A stretch of DNA of 29,332 bases from Lachnospiraceae bacterium UBA3692 (GCA_002372815.1 DFIR01000090.1:1-29332); one strand, 5' to 3'. Numbered from the stretch's first letter, positions 1 to 7,744 are shown. The notes: generated by a model not told the origin, from the letters alone. Numbers and translations: made by a program.

Positions 1-238
1 TTCAGACGGCAGTCAAACAGCAAGATGCTCCATAAAGATATAGACTTGCCATTTGGCTGCCGCTGCGAGGCTCCAGACGGCAATCAAACAGCAAGAAGCT
101 TCATAAAGTTATAGACTTGCCATTTGACTGCCGCCAGGAGGTGCCTGACGGCAGTCAAACAGCAAGATGCCTCATAAAGATATAAACTTGCCATTTGACT
201 GCCGCTGCGAGGTCCCAGACGGCAGTCAAATGGCAAGT
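1..238. repeat. 71-bp-period tandem array of hairpin units
   Basis: Left arms start at 7, 78, 149 and 220, an exact 71-bp period repeated three times plus a partial fourth copy. Each full unit is 56 nt. It begins CGGCAGTCAAA, ends TTTGACTGCCG (or a one-base variant), and has an inner GCAAG/CTTGC pair, so each unit folds into a hairpin. In the fourth copy the left arm reads CGGCAGTCAAATGGCAAG, the exact reverse complement of the right arm of unit three. No gene is supported here; the reading frame across it on the minus strand is only the repeat being open. The array may continue left of the window. Confidence 0.9.
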
Positions 239-246
239 CATTTTTT
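186..246 (+). terminator. Rho-independent terminator-like hairpin at end of 71-bp array
   Basis: A perfect 19-bp inverted repeat (186-204 with 220-238) has a 15-nt loop and is followed after two bases by TTTTTT at 241-246. In the + direction this has the form of an intrinsic terminator for a gene left of the window. It is built from the right arm of unit three and the modified fourth unit. Confidence 0.55.
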
Positions 247-261
247 GCATACGAACGATTG

Positions 262-290
262 CTCACATAGGGGACGGTTCTCTGTGTGAG
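262..290. repeat. Dispersed hairpin repeat, ACACA-arm type
   Basis: Arms CTCACATAG and CTGTGTGAG enclose the 11-nt loop GGGACGGTTCT. The stem is 9 bp with one G-T wobble. First copy of the window-wide family, in + loop orientation. Confidence 0.85.
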
Positions 291-340
291 GCACCGCCAG
301 CCCAGACGGGAGGCCGTTTTTTGTGTGCGATGAACTGCGG

Positions 341-370
341 TTCACACAAGGAACCGTCCCCTGTGTGAGG
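341..370. repeat. Dispersed hairpin repeat overlapping the 3' end of the HD gene
   Basis: Arms with CACACA and TGTGTG enclose the loop motif in the opposite orientation (AACCGTCCC). It lies about 50 bp from the previous copy and is inverted to it. The last nine codons and the TGA stop of the HD-domain gene lie inside this unit. Confidence 0.8.
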
Positions 371-818
371 CCCGATCCCGGCCGTCCCTGACGTCTTCCA
401 GGTAGGCGATGCACCTGCGGTATTTTTCCGCACGACGCAGGTCCTTTTCGGTCACGGTCGTCAGGCGGGTGAGGTCGGCGTTGTGGCGCAGGTCGGCCAG
501 CTTGACCTGCAGGGCCAGCGGGTTCTCCGCGATGTGGCGGACGTAGTCGTAGTAATCCACGCCGTCCTCATGGGTGAGATAGCGCAGGGCATTGACGACC
601 CGCTCGCTGAAGCCCATCGACCGGAGCTCCTCAAATGTCATGCCGGTGTCCTCCACGATATCGTGCAGGAGGGCGGCGCAGGTGGAGTCCTCGTCGGTCA
701 TGGACTCCGCCACGTGCAGGGGATGGGTGACGTAGGGGATGCCGGATTTGTCGAGCTGGCCGGCGTGTCGGTCGAAGATCAGGAGGATAGCCTTGCGGGT
801 CATGTCGGTGTAGATCAT
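342..818 (-). CDS. Small HD-domain (p)ppGpp hydrolase-like protein (SpoT/MESH1 type)
   Basis: A 158-residue single HD domain resembling the hydrolase half of RelA/SpoT and the MESH1 small alarmone hydrolases. Visible motifs are H18 in a DRHAGQ segment, H32 and H35 in YVTHPLHVAE, the HD pair H52-D53 followed by E56-D57, and D109 with N113 in KLADLRHNAD. There is no synthetase, TGS or ACT domain, so if active it would degrade ppGpp-like nucleotides. This is family inference and the substrate is not proven. The start at 818 has an AAAGGA ribosome site about 7 nt upstream. The C-terminal tail (about residues 150-158) and stop are read from a dispersed hairpin repeat, so the ancestral protein probably ended earlier. 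Neighbours give no functional link. Confidence 0.85.
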   Translation of the reverse strand: MIYTDMTRKAILLIFDRHAGQLDKSGIPYVTHPLHVAESMTDEDSTCAALLHDIVEDTGMTFEELRSMGFSERVVNALRYLTHEDGVDYYDYVRHIAENPLALQVKLADLRHNADLTRLTTVTEKDLRRAEKYRRCIAYLEDVRDGRDRASHRGRFLV

Positions 819-897
819 GGGGTGTCCTTTCTGAGAGCAGATATGTCCGGTGTCTATAAATACAAGTCGAGCTTCAGATCGAGATCACTATAACACG

Positions 898-923
898 CAG
901 GGGCTGTCTTTCGACAGCCCCTG
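898..923 (-). terminator. Terminator-like hairpin with GAAA tetraloop after the SDR remnant
   Basis: A perfect 11-bp stem (898-908 with 913-923) closed by a four-base loop. On the minus strand the loop reads GAAA, a GNRA tetraloop. It begins five bases after the stop codon of the SDR remnant and would also end the oxidoreductase transcript. No U-tract follows, so intrinsic termination is uncertain. Confidence 0.55.
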
Positions 924-928
924 TAAGT

Positions 929-1312
929 TTATATGGCATTTTTGGAAGCTTCCAGCGCCGCGATCACGCGGTCGCACCAGGCGTCAAAAGCCGGATCCGG
1001 GACCTGGAGTTCGGGATGGGTCAGGATATGGTCCAGCGCGATCCGGACGCCCTGGTCGAAGCGGACGGTGGTCGCCATCTGCGGGACGAAGCGCTTGAGC
1101 TTCGTGTTGTCGAAAACGACGGAGACGCCTTTGTCCCCGTTGAGGTTGCCCTCAAAATCATAGCCGGCGCGTCTGCCGGCATCGATCAGATAGTCGGAGG
1201 CGACGTGATAGGGCTTGAGCTCGTGCCCGAGGGCGGCGGCGATCGTCTGGTAGATCTGGTTCCAGGTCAGCGTCCAGAGGGAGGGGGACGTGCTGTTGAT
1301 GCTTACTTTTCC
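929..1312 (-). pseudogene. 5'-truncated remnant of an NAD-dependent epimerase/dehydratase (SDR) gene
   Basis: Reading the minus strand in the frame ending at TAA 929-931 gives about 125 codons with no stop and no credible start codon. Recognisable pieces include LTWNQIYQTIAAALG, KPYHVASDYL, GYDFEGN, GDKGVSVVFDNTKLKRFVP and DAWCDRVIAALE. These match, from memory, the C-terminal third of extended SDR epimerase/dehydratase proteins common in Lachnospiraceae. The Rossmann fold and the YxxxK catalytic part are absent. The frame begins where the upstream oxidoreductase stops (TAA at 1303-1305), so a deletion probably removed the 5' part. It cannot make a working enzyme. Approximate left boundary of homology is 1300. 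Confidence 0.75.
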
Positions 1313-2286
1313 TCGCAGGAGAAAACCATGCCCCAGTCCTTCCGGATCTTTTCAAGCTGGCGCATCAGGGCGATGCTCTGGTCCGGAGTGTAGCGGGTGC
1401 TGGCGCACCGGCCGGCGGAGACGCAGCGGGACGCCTCCCGGATCTGGTACTCAAAGCCGTTGATGTCAAAAGGCGCGTCGATCACTTCCGGTTCCTGGCC
1501 GGTGAGGCGCAGCTCCATGGTCTCGGCGGCCTGGAAATCGGGCAGGAAGATCTCGCCCTTCGTGCCGCGGACGTGGGCGTGCCGCGGGAGCTCCCGGCCG
1601 ATCGTCTGGACGCAGACGGCGGACCTTCCGCCGGGATACTGCAGGCAGATCCGGCTGTCGTCGTCGGTCCCGTACTCGCTGAAGTGGACCGTCGACGTGA
1701 AGCTGTCGGGGGCCTCCTTCATGACCAGGTCCGCGAACCCGATCGTGTAGATCCCGATATCGAGCAGGGCGCCGCCGCCCAGCCGGGAGACGAACTTGCG
1801 CTCCCGCCGCGCGCCGGAGGCGATGAAACCGTAGTCGCAGGTGATGTCGGTGATCTCTCCCAGGACCCCTTCCGCAAGCAAGGCGTCCAGCTTCTCATAG
1901 AGCGGCAGATGCCGAATCCAGAGCGCTTCCATCAGGAAGAGCCCCTTCTCGCGGGCGAGCGCGTACAGCGCCTCCGCCTGCGCAGCCGTCAGCGTGAAAG
2001 GCTTCTCGCAGAGGACATGTCTGCCCGCTTCCAGCGCAGCTTTTGTGTTCTCATAGTGCAGGCTGTTGGGTGTCGCGATGTATACAGCTTCCGTGTCCGG
2101 GTCCGCGAACAGCTCCTCATAAGAACCGTATGCGCGGGGGATCCCGAACGCGGCGGCGAAGGCGTCCGCGCTCTGCGCGCTCCTCGAGCCGACGGAGACG
2201 AGCTGCTCCCCCTCCGCGGCCATTTCCCGGATGGTAGAGGCAAACTTGCGCGCGATGGTGCCGGTGGCACAGATTCCCCATTTCAT
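1303..2286 (-). CDS. Gfo/Idh/MocA family NAD(P)-dependent oxidoreductase
   Basis: A 327-residue dehydrogenase of the glucose-fructose oxidoreductase / inositol dehydrogenase / MocA family. The N-terminal Rossmann segment reads WGICATGTIARKFA, and the family EKP motif is present in CEKPFTL. The C-terminal half is the usual substrate-binding alpha/beta domain. The closest type is the dihydrodiol-dehydrogenase-like subgroup, but the substrate cannot be read from sequence. Start 2286 is preferred over the longer frame from 2364 because GAGGAG lies about 9 nt upstream and a promoter-like element (2330-2358) falls inside the longer version. An SDR remnant follows directly on the same strand. Confidence 0.88.
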   Translation of the reverse strand: MKWGICATGTIARKFASTIREMAAEGEQLVSVGSRSAQSADAFAAAFGIPRAYGSYEELFADPDTEAVYIATPNSLHYENTKAALEAGRHVLCEKPFTLTAAQAEALYALAREKGLFLMEALWIRHLPLYEKLDALLAEGVLGEITDITCDYGFIASGARRERKFVSRLGGGALLDIGIYTIGFADLVMKEAPDSFTSTVHFSEYGTDDDSRICLQYPGGRSAVCVQTIGRELPRHAHVRGTKGEIFLPDFQAAETMELRLTGQEPEVIDAPFDINGFEYQIREASRCVSAGRCASTRYTPDQSIALMRQLEKIRKDWGMVFSCEEK

Positions 2287-2329
2287 AGTTCTGATCTCCT
2301 CGTATGGATGGTGCGGATTCTTCTTATCC

Positions 2330-2358
2330 AGAATACAATGGAATGCGGAGGGGGACAA
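2330..2358 (-). promoter_or_regulatory. Candidate sigma-A promoter for the oxidoreductase
   Basis: On the minus strand TTGTCC is followed after exactly 17 nt by TATTCT, each 4/6 to consensus. It lies 44 bp upstream of the chosen start and supports the shorter reading frame. Confidence 0.4.
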
Positions 2359-2370
2359 GAACACGGGGGA

Positions 2371-2441
2371 CCGCGCCGGGGACGGTTCTCCGCGCGGCTT
2401 TTAAATATTGTGGACCGCACCGGGAACCGTCCCCGGCGCGG
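2371..2441. repeat. Inverted pair of dispersed hairpin repeats in the oxidoreductase/murT gap
   Basis: Copy one (2371-2397) has arms CCGCGCCG and CCGCGCGG around loop GGGACGGTTCT. Copy two (2415-2441) has arms CCGCACCG and CGGCGCGG around GGAACCGTCCC, in the opposite orientation. They are separated by a 17-nt AT-rich linker. Each arm pair has one mismatch, so these are slightly decayed. The surrounding gap (2287-2532) otherwise holds only promoter-like sequence. Confidence 0.85.
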
Positions 2442-2472
2442 TCTTGCATATGATATACCATACGGAAATCAT

Positions 2473-2503
2473 ATGACTCTGCCGGTGTTCTATGAAGTAT
2501 AGT
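2473..2503 (+). promoter_or_regulatory. Weak candidate promoter for murT-gatD
   Basis: TATAGT at 2498-2503 is a good -10 match. The best -35 (ATGACT at 2473-2478) is 19 nt upstream, longer than ideal. It lies 30 bp before the GTG start. Confidence 0.3.
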
Positions 2504-2532
2504 AGCATCAGTACAGAAAGGAGGAGAGCAGA

Positions 2533-4131
2533 GTGCGCAGGAAGGAGCAGAAGACAGGACCATACCGTCAGACGCCGACAAGCCTCAGAGATCTGACCGC
2601 TGTCACTGTCTGCAAAGCTGTGCGCGCAGGACTCAGGCTTCTGGGCCGGGGCGGGACGGCTCTGCCCGGGAAAGCAGCCCTGTTTCTCTCCCCGAAAGTC
2701 CTGGAAACCGTGTCGGATGGCATGGAGATCTTTGTGGTGACCGGGACCAACGGCAAAACGACCACAGCCGGTATCCTGGCGCAGGCTCTTGCAGAGAGCG
2801 GCAGGGATGTCCTCATCAACAGTTCCGGAGCGAATCTTCTGAGCGGGATCACAGCGGAGTTCGCCTGCGATACAGACCTGCACGGAAGACCTCGGCGGCG
2901 CTGGGCAGTGGTGGAGTGCGACGAAGGCGCTCTGCGGCAGGCGGTGCCGCTCCTGCATCCGAGGGTGATTCTGGTGACCAACCTGTTCAGAGACCAGCTC
3001 GACAGGTACGGGGAAGTCATGCAGACGCTGGACAGGATCCGGGCCGGTATTCCGGCGGCGGATTCCGGAGACAGATGCACGGTCTGCCTGAATGCAGATG
3101 ATTCTCTTGTATCCTCTTTGGCGGAATCGCCGGCGGCGTCCTCAACAGGGCCTGTGCTGCAGGGGAAAAGGTTTCGGATCCGCCGCTTCGGACTCGGTCC
3201 GCTGACAGCACAGGACCGGATCAGTGAGAACGCCGACGCCCAATACTGTATCCGCTGCGGCGCACGATACGAATACAGGTATCATACTTTTGCGCATCTT
3301 GGAGGCTTTTTCTGTCCGGAGTGCGGGTATAAGAGAGTACGTCCGGAAACGGAGGTCACGGAGGTCCTCGCCGCGGATGCGGACAGTGTGACAGTACGGA
3401 TGCGGACAGCGGACGCGGAGCAGGCGGCGGGAAATACGAAGCGGCAGGAGGTCCGGATCGGTCTACCGGCGCTTTATAACGTCTATAATGCCGCGGGAGC
3501 AGTATGCGCCTGGCAGGCTGCAGGGCTGCCGGCGGAAGAGATCCTGCAGACGCTGCCGCTGGCGGAAGGAAGTTTCGGACGCATGGAGCGCTTTGACGTA
3601 TCCGGTCGGCAGGTGCGGATGATCCTGGCCAAGAATCCGGCCGGCTGCGACCAGGCGCTCTCATATCTGGAGGGCTATGCGGAACCTTATCGGCTGGCGC
3701 TCGGACTCAATGACCGCACAGCGGACGGACATGATATTTCCTGGATCTGGGATGCGGACTTCGAGAAGATCGCGTCGGATCCCGGCATCACGGAGTGCCT
3801 GGTGACCGGGGACCGGGCGGAGGACATGTGCCTGCGCATGGTCTATGCGGGGATGCCGGCGGGGAAGATCCGGATGGTCAAAGAGGAGAAGGAACTTCTG
3901 GAACAGATAGAGCGGGGCGGAGAACAGAGAGAACGCAGGGAGCCGGGAGAGGCCGGCGCGCCGGAGGAACCGGTCCTGATCCTGGTCAATTATACGGTCA
4001 TGCTGCAGCTGCGCGAGACGCTGCGCAGGCGCAGCGGAAAACGGGCGTTCTGGGAGAACAGCGAACGGCAGGAAGAGGGAACAGGCGGACAGGTCTGCGC
4101 CAGCCGGTCCGGGAAAGGAGGAACAGAATGA
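2533..4131 (+). CDS. murT: MurT, lipid II isoglutaminyl synthase Mur-ligase-like subunit
   Basis: The Mur ligase-like subunit that, with GatD, amidates the alpha-carboxyl of D-glutamate in lipid II. The ATP-binding loop TGTNGKTT is at about residues 70-77. A four-cysteine zinc-ribbon insertion (C239, C242, C261, C264) is characteristic of MurT, and the C-terminal domain (DUF1727 type) begins near FGRMERFD. It is about 532 residues, longer than typical MurT (roughly 440); the extra is mostly an acidic, low-complexity C-terminal stretch. It starts with GTG at 2533, with AAAGGAGG 8 nt upstream. Its TGA overlaps the gatD ATG (ATGA), indicating translational coupling expected for a two-subunit enzyme. 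Confidence 0.95.
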   Translation: MRRKEQKTGPYRQTPTSLRDLTAVTVCKAVRAGLRLLGRGGTALPGKAALFLSPKVLETVSDGMEIFVVTGTNGKTTTAGILAQALAESGRDVLINSSGANLLSGITAEFACDTDLHGRPRRRWAVVECDEGALRQAVPLLHPRVILVTNLFRDQLDRYGEVMQTLDRIRAGIPAADSGDRCTVCLNADDSLVSSLAESPAASSTGPVLQGKRFRIRRFGLGPLTAQDRISENADAQYCIRCGARYEYRYHTFAHLGGFFCPECGYKRVRPETEVTEVLAADADSVTVRMRTADAEQAAGNTKRQEVRIGLPALYNVYNAAGAVCAWQAAGLPAEEILQTLPLAEGSFGRMERFDVSGRQVRMILAKNPAGCDQALSYLEGYAEPYRLALGLNDRTADGHDISWIWDADFEKIASDPGITECLVTGDRAEDMCLRMVYAGMPAGKIRMVKEEKELLEQIERGGEQRERREPGEAGAPEEPVLILVNYTVMLQLRETLRRRSGKRAFWENSERQEEGTGGQVCASRSGKGGTE

Positions 4132-4898
4132 AACTCAGGATCTGTCATCTCTATCCGGATGTGCTGAACCTCTACGGCGATCGGGGGAACATTCTGTGCA
4201 TGCGAAAAAGGCTTGAAGACAGGGGCATTGCGTGTGAGATCATGCCGCTCCGCATCGGGGAGACGGCGGATCTCACACGGTATGATCTTTTTTTCATCGG
4301 AGGGGGGCAGGATTTTGAGCAGGAAGTGCTGCTGGAAGACCTTCGGAAGGGAAAAAAGGAGGAACTGAAAGCCGCCGTGGAGGATGGACGGACCTTCCTC
4401 TGTATCTGCGGCGGCTATCAGATGATGGGACATTATTATGAGACGGCTGATGGTATGCGCTGTCCTTTTCTCGGGGCGATCGATTTTCACACGGTCGGTG
4501 CGCGGAGGCGGATGATCGGCAACTATGCCTTTTCGCTGAGTGAGACGTCAGGGGGCAGCACGGTGGTCGGATTCGAGAATCACAGCGGCCGTACCATGCT
4601 GGGCCCCGGCGTGGAACCCCTGGGGACAGTGCTACGCGGCTATGGAAACAACGGAGAGGATGGAACGGAGGGCGTCAGATATCATAATGTTTTCGGCACC
4701 TACAGTCACGGGCCGGTCCTGCCGAAGAATCCGGCTTTCTGCGACCGCATTCTGGAGACGGCGCTGCAGAGGCGGTATGGAGAAGCTTCGCTCGCACCGC
4801 TTGCAGTGCCTTTCGAGAAGGCAGCACACGAAGCAGCCCTCGCACAGGTGAAACTACGCAGAAAACCACGCAGGGGACGGTCCTCTGCGTGGCTTTAA
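4128..4898 (+). CDS. gatD: GatD, lipid II isoglutaminyl synthase glutamine amidotransferase subunit
   Basis: A class I (triad-type) glutamine amidotransferase that hydrolyses glutamine and passes ammonia to MurT. The nucleophile is C94 in CICGGYQ, matching the numbering known for S. aureus GatD; the histidine is H194 in TYSHGP. The core is about 240 residues, and the final residues (RRKPRRGRSSAWL) are translated from a dispersed hairpin repeat, with the stop supplied by its linker. ATGA overlap with murT. A second hairpin followed by TTTTT (4910-4941) gives a likely terminator. The tail is probably dispensable, by inference. Confidence 0.95.
   Translation: MKLRICHLYPDVLNLYGDRGNILCMRKRLEDRGIACEIMPLRIGETADLTRYDLFFIGGGQDFEQEVLLEDLRKGKKEELKAAVEDGRTFLCICGGYQMMGHYYETADGMRCPFLGAIDFHTVGARRRMIGNYAFSLSETSGGSTVVGFENHSGRTMLGPGVEPLGTVLRGYGNNGEDGTEGVRYHNVFGTYSHGPVLPKNPAFCDRILETALQRRYGEASLAPLAVPFEKAAHEAALAQVKLRRKPRRGRSSAWL
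4866..4892. repeat. Dispersed hairpin repeat, CCACG/CGTGG arms, inside the 3' end of gatD
   Basis: Arms CCACGCAG and CTGCGTGG pair perfectly over 8 bp around loop GGGACGGTCCT. The A-T pair at arm position three replaces the usual G-C, a compensatory change. It is translated as part of GatD. Confidence 0.88.
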
Positions 4899-4909
4899 GA
4901 TACCGGAGA

Positions 4910-4941
4910 CCGCGCAGAGAAACATCCCCTGCGCGGTTTTT
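4910..4941 (+). terminator. Hairpin repeat acting as intrinsic terminator of murT-gatD
   Basis: Perfect 8-bp GC arms (CCGCGCAG at 4910-4917, CTGCGCGG at 4929-4936) enclose a diverged family loop AGAAACATCCC and are followed directly by TTTTT (4937-4941). This has the form of an intrinsic terminator 12 bp after gatD. Confidence 0.65.
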
Positions 4942-4943
4942 AA

Positions 4944-6578
4944 TTATCGAAGACCGCACGGAGAACCGTCCCCTGCGCGGCTTTCCTGCGCGGCTTCCAC
5001 CAGGCCCCGGAAGAGGGGGTGGGGGCGATTGGGCCTCGATTTGAACTCCGGGTGTGCCTGTGTGGCGATGAAGAAGGGATGTATGTCAGAGGGCAGTTCG
5101 CACATTTCCGCGATCCGGCCGTCGGGGGAGATCCCGCTGAAGATCAGACCGCTCTCCGAGAGGACCTGCCGGTAGTCGTTGTTTACCTCGTAGCGGTGCC
5201 GGTGACGTTCCTCGATCTGCGGTGTTCCGTACAGAGACCGCGCGAGGCTGTTCTCCGAGAGGCAGCAAGGGAAGGCACCGAGGCGGAGCGTTCCGCCCAG
5301 GTCGCGGATCTGCTCCTGACCGGGCAGGAGCGCGACCACGGGATGTGCGGTATCCGGCGCGAACTCGATGCTGTGCGCGTCGGAGAGGCCGAGCACATCC
5401 CGCGCATATTCCACGATGGACAGCTGCATGCCCAGACACAGACCCAGAAAAGGAACGCGGTTCTCGCGGGCGTAACGGATCGCACGCAGCATGCCGTCAA
5501 TGCCGCGGTCTCCGAAGCCGCCGGGGACGAGGATGGCGTCCGCGCTGCCGAGGCGCTGCGCAGTGTTTTCGTCCGTGAGAGTCTCCGAATCCACCCAGTC
5601 GATGTGTACATCCGAATAAGTAGGCGCGCCGCCGTGCCGGAGGGCCTCCGCCACACTGAGGTAGGCATCGTGGAGCTGGGTGTACTTGCCGACGAGGGCA
5701 ACGGTCACACGCTGTTTCGGATGCTTCAGAGCGTCCACCATGGTCTTCCAGTCATCGAGATCCGGCGCCGGGCACTCCAGGTTCAGAAGGTGACAGACGG
5801 CGGGAGCGAGGTTCTCCCGCTCCATGGCCAGAGGGACTTCATAGAGGGAGTCCATGTCCAGGTTCTCGATGACGTGGCCGGGTGTGACGTTGCAGAAGAG
5901 GGCGATCTTCTCCTTCATGCTGCGGGGCAGAGGCTGCTCGCTCCGGCAGATCAGGATATCCGGTTGCAGTCCCATGCCCTGCATGGATTTGACGGCCATC
6001 TGGGTCGGCTTGGTCTTGAGCTCCTGGCTGCAGCGCAGGTAGGGGATGAGGGTGACCAGGAGGAGAATGGCATTCTCGCGGCCCACCTCCGCGCGGAACT
6101 GGCGGATGGCTTCGAGAAAAGGCTGGCTCTCGATGTCCCCGATGGTGCCGCCGACCTCGATGATCGCGATGGTGGTCTCCGGGCCGGCGCTGCGGTAGAA
6201 GCGACGTTTGATCTCATCGGTGATGTGGGGAATGACCTGCACGGTCCCGCCGCCGTAATCGCCGTGCCGCTCTTTGTTGAGGACGGTCCAGTAGACTTTG
6301 CCGGTGGTCACGTTGCTGCCCCGATCCATGCTTTCGTCGATAAAACGCTCATAGTGCCCCAGATCCAGGTCCGTCTCCGTCCCGTCGTCCGTCACGAAAA
6401 CTTCACCGTGCTGGATCGGATTCATGGTGCCCGGATCCATGTTGATGTAAGGGTCGAATTTCTGCATGGTGACACGGTAGCCGCGGGCTTTCAGGAGCCG
6501 GCCGAGTGAGGCCGCCGTGATGCCCTTTCCCAGCCCGGAAACAACACCGCCGGTGACAAAAACATACTTCACTGCCAT
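4944..6578 (-). CDS. pyrG: CTP synthase
   Basis: Converts UTP to CTP using ATP and glutamine. The N-terminal synthase domain starts VKYVFVTGGVVSGLGKG. The C-terminal class I amidotransferase domain has its nucleophile cysteine in GLCLGMQ and the His-Glu pair in AHPEF. It is 544 residues from ATG 6578, close to the usual 535. This start is chosen over the frame from 6641 because AGGAGG sits 8 nt upstream and homologues begin at this point. The last eleven residues (RAGDGSPCGLR) come from a dispersed hairpin repeat. It is convergent with gatD and divergent from lysR. No leader attenuator of the kind known for B. subtilis pyrG was recognised. Confidence 0.97.
   Translation of the reverse strand: MAVKYVFVTGGVVSGLGKGITAASLGRLLKARGYRVTMQKFDPYINMDPGTMNPIQHGEVFVTDDGTETDLDLGHYERFIDESMDRGSNVTTGKVYWTVLNKERHGDYGGGTVQVIPHITDEIKRRFYRSAGPETTIAIIEVGGTIGDIESQPFLEAIRQFRAEVGRENAILLLVTLIPYLRCSQELKTKPTQMAVKSMQGMGLQPDILICRSEQPLPRSMKEKIALFCNVTPGHVIENLDMDSLYEVPLAMERENLAPAVCHLLNLECPAPDLDDWKTMVDALKHPKQRVTVALVGKYTQLHDAYLSVAEALRHGGAPTYSDVHIDWVDSETLTDENTAQRLGSADAILVPGGFGDRGIDGMLRAIRYARENRVPFLGLCLGMQLSIVEYARDVLGLSDAHSIEFAPDTAHPVVALLPGQEQIRDLGGTLRLGAFPCCLSENSLARSLYGTPQIEERHRHRYEVNNDYRQVLSESGLIFSGISPDGRIAEMCELPSDIHPFFIATQAHPEFKSRPNRPHPLFRGLVEAAQESRAGDGSPCGLR
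4954..4980. repeat. Dispersed hairpin repeat encoding the PyrG C-terminus
   Basis: Arms CCGCACGG and CTGCGCGG around AGAACCGTCCC. On the minus strand it is the last coding part of pyrG, whose stop is at 4944-4946. A further partial arm (CTGCGCGGCTT) lies at 4986-4996. Confidence 0.85.
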
Positions 6579-6624
6579 CTCATGCACCTCCTGTACAGCG
6601 GAATTCCTTCCTAAAACACAGTCT

Positions 6625-6630
6625 ATTATA
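6625..6630 (-). promoter_or_regulatory. Candidate -10 element for pyrG
   Basis: A perfect TATAAT on the minus strand, 46 bp upstream of the pyrG start, in the 212-bp gap (6579-6790) shared with the divergent lysR gene. No good -35 was seen at 16-18 nt. Confidence 0.4.
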
Positions 6631-6721
6631 CGCTGCCGCACCGGAAAGACCAGAAACCGGCTATAGGGATCCCGGATCCTTTATCATAGCTTTTTCATAT
6701 GGTAAGGCGCGATCCAAACGA

Positions 6722-6751
6722 TTGGCGTAGGGACAGCGCAGGGTATACAAT
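6722..6751 (+). promoter_or_regulatory. Candidate promoter for the LysR gene
   Basis: TTGGCG (6722-6727) is followed after 16 nt by TATACA or after 18 nt by TACAAT (6746-6751). It is 40 bp upstream of the LysR start. Confidence 0.4.
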
Positions 6752-6790
6752 ACCTTTAAACGCAGAAGTGTTTGTGAAAAGAGGCTTTTT

Positions 6791-7744
6791 ATGGATTTCA
6801 AGACGCTTCAGTATTTCTACACGGTTGCCAGGGAGCAGAACATCACACACGCCGCCCGCAAGCTTCACATCAGCCAGCCGCCGCTCTCCGCGCAGATCCG
6901 GCAGCTGGAGGAGGACCTGGGCGTTCAGCTGTTCATCCGCGGCAGACGCCGGCTGCAGCTGACGGACGCCGGCATGGTCCTGTTCAAGAGGTCCGAGCAG
7001 ATCCTGAAACTGGTGCAGGACACCCGGGAGGAACTGCGATCGCTGGACAAGGAGATGACGGGGAAGATCCGGATCGGACAGGTGGAGGGGCGTGCGCCTT
7101 ATCTCACTGCCCGTTGGATCGCCGGCTTCCGGGAGGAGTTTCCGCTGGTGGAGTTCTCCCTCTGGAACGGAAGCAGCGACGAAGTGGCGGAGCAGCTGCA
7201 CCGGGGATTGATCGACATCGCGGTGATCGCTGCGCCGTATGACGCGGAGCAGCTGGAAGGGATCAGTGTCGGCAGAGAACCCTGGGTGGCGATCCTGCCG
7301 GCAGGGCATCCGCTGACGCAGGAGTCCGGCTGCGAGCTGCCGCTGAGAAAACTGGAGGGTGAGCCCCTGATCATTCCCGACCGTCCGTCGCGGATCGAGG
7401 CGGTCCGCCGCTGGTTCAGCGACATCGGCGTCCAGCCGCAGATCCTGTGCACACTGTCCAGCTACGTGGACGCCGTCGCCCTCGCCGAGCAGGGGGCGGG
7501 AATCAGTATTTTCCCGCAGGGGACTTACACGCCCAATCCGCATATCGCCACGCGGGTGATCACGGAGCCTGCCAAATACATTGAATACTTCTGCACCTGG
7601 GAGAGAAGCGCCCCGCCCCGCGGACTGGTACAGGCGTTCCTGGAGTTCGTAGAGGACTTCATGGAAGAGGACCGGATCCACGGGGACCGCTACCGCGTGA
7701 AAGAACCGGTCTTTGAGATCCCCGAAGGGGCAGAGATGCTGTAA
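6791..7744 (+). CDS. LysR-family transcriptional regulator
   Basis: A 317-residue LysR-type regulator. The N-terminal winged helix-turn-helix (about residues 1-60) contains NITHAARKLHISQPPLSAQIRQLE in pieces typical of the family. The C-terminal periplasmic-binding-protein-like effector domain spans about residues 90-295. The start at 6791 has AAAAGAGG 6 nt upstream. It is divergent from pyrG and convergent with asnB, next to the nitrogen genes. LysR regulators often control a divergent neighbour, which here would be pyrG, but that would be unusual. The effector and targets are unknown. Confidence 0.93.
   Translation: MDFKTLQYFYTVAREQNITHAARKLHISQPPLSAQIRQLEEDLGVQLFIRGRRRLQLTDAGMVLFKRSEQILKLVQDTREELRSLDKEMTGKIRIGQVEGRAPYLTARWIAGFREEFPLVEFSLWNGSSDEVAEQLHRGLIDIAVIAAPYDAEQLEGISVGREPWVAILPAGHPLTQESGCELPLRKLEGEPLIIPDRPSRIEAVRRWFSDIGVQPQILCTLSSYVDAVALAEQGAGISIFPQGTYTPNPHIATRVITEPAKYIEYFCTWERSAPPRGLVQAFLEFVEDFMEEDRIHGDRYRVKEPVFEIPEGAEML

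Noticed and set aside
1..240. Possible CRISPR array
   Set aside because: The period is regular, but both the repeat and the intervening bases are similar between units, so there are no unique spacers.
84..266. 60-codon open frame on the minus strand in the 71-bp array
   Set aside because: It is made only of the tandem repeat and matches no protein; no ribosome site was seen.
5019..6509. Long + strand open frame opposite pyrG
   Set aside because: An antisense shadow caused by GC-rich codon use; composition is atypical and pyrG is certain.
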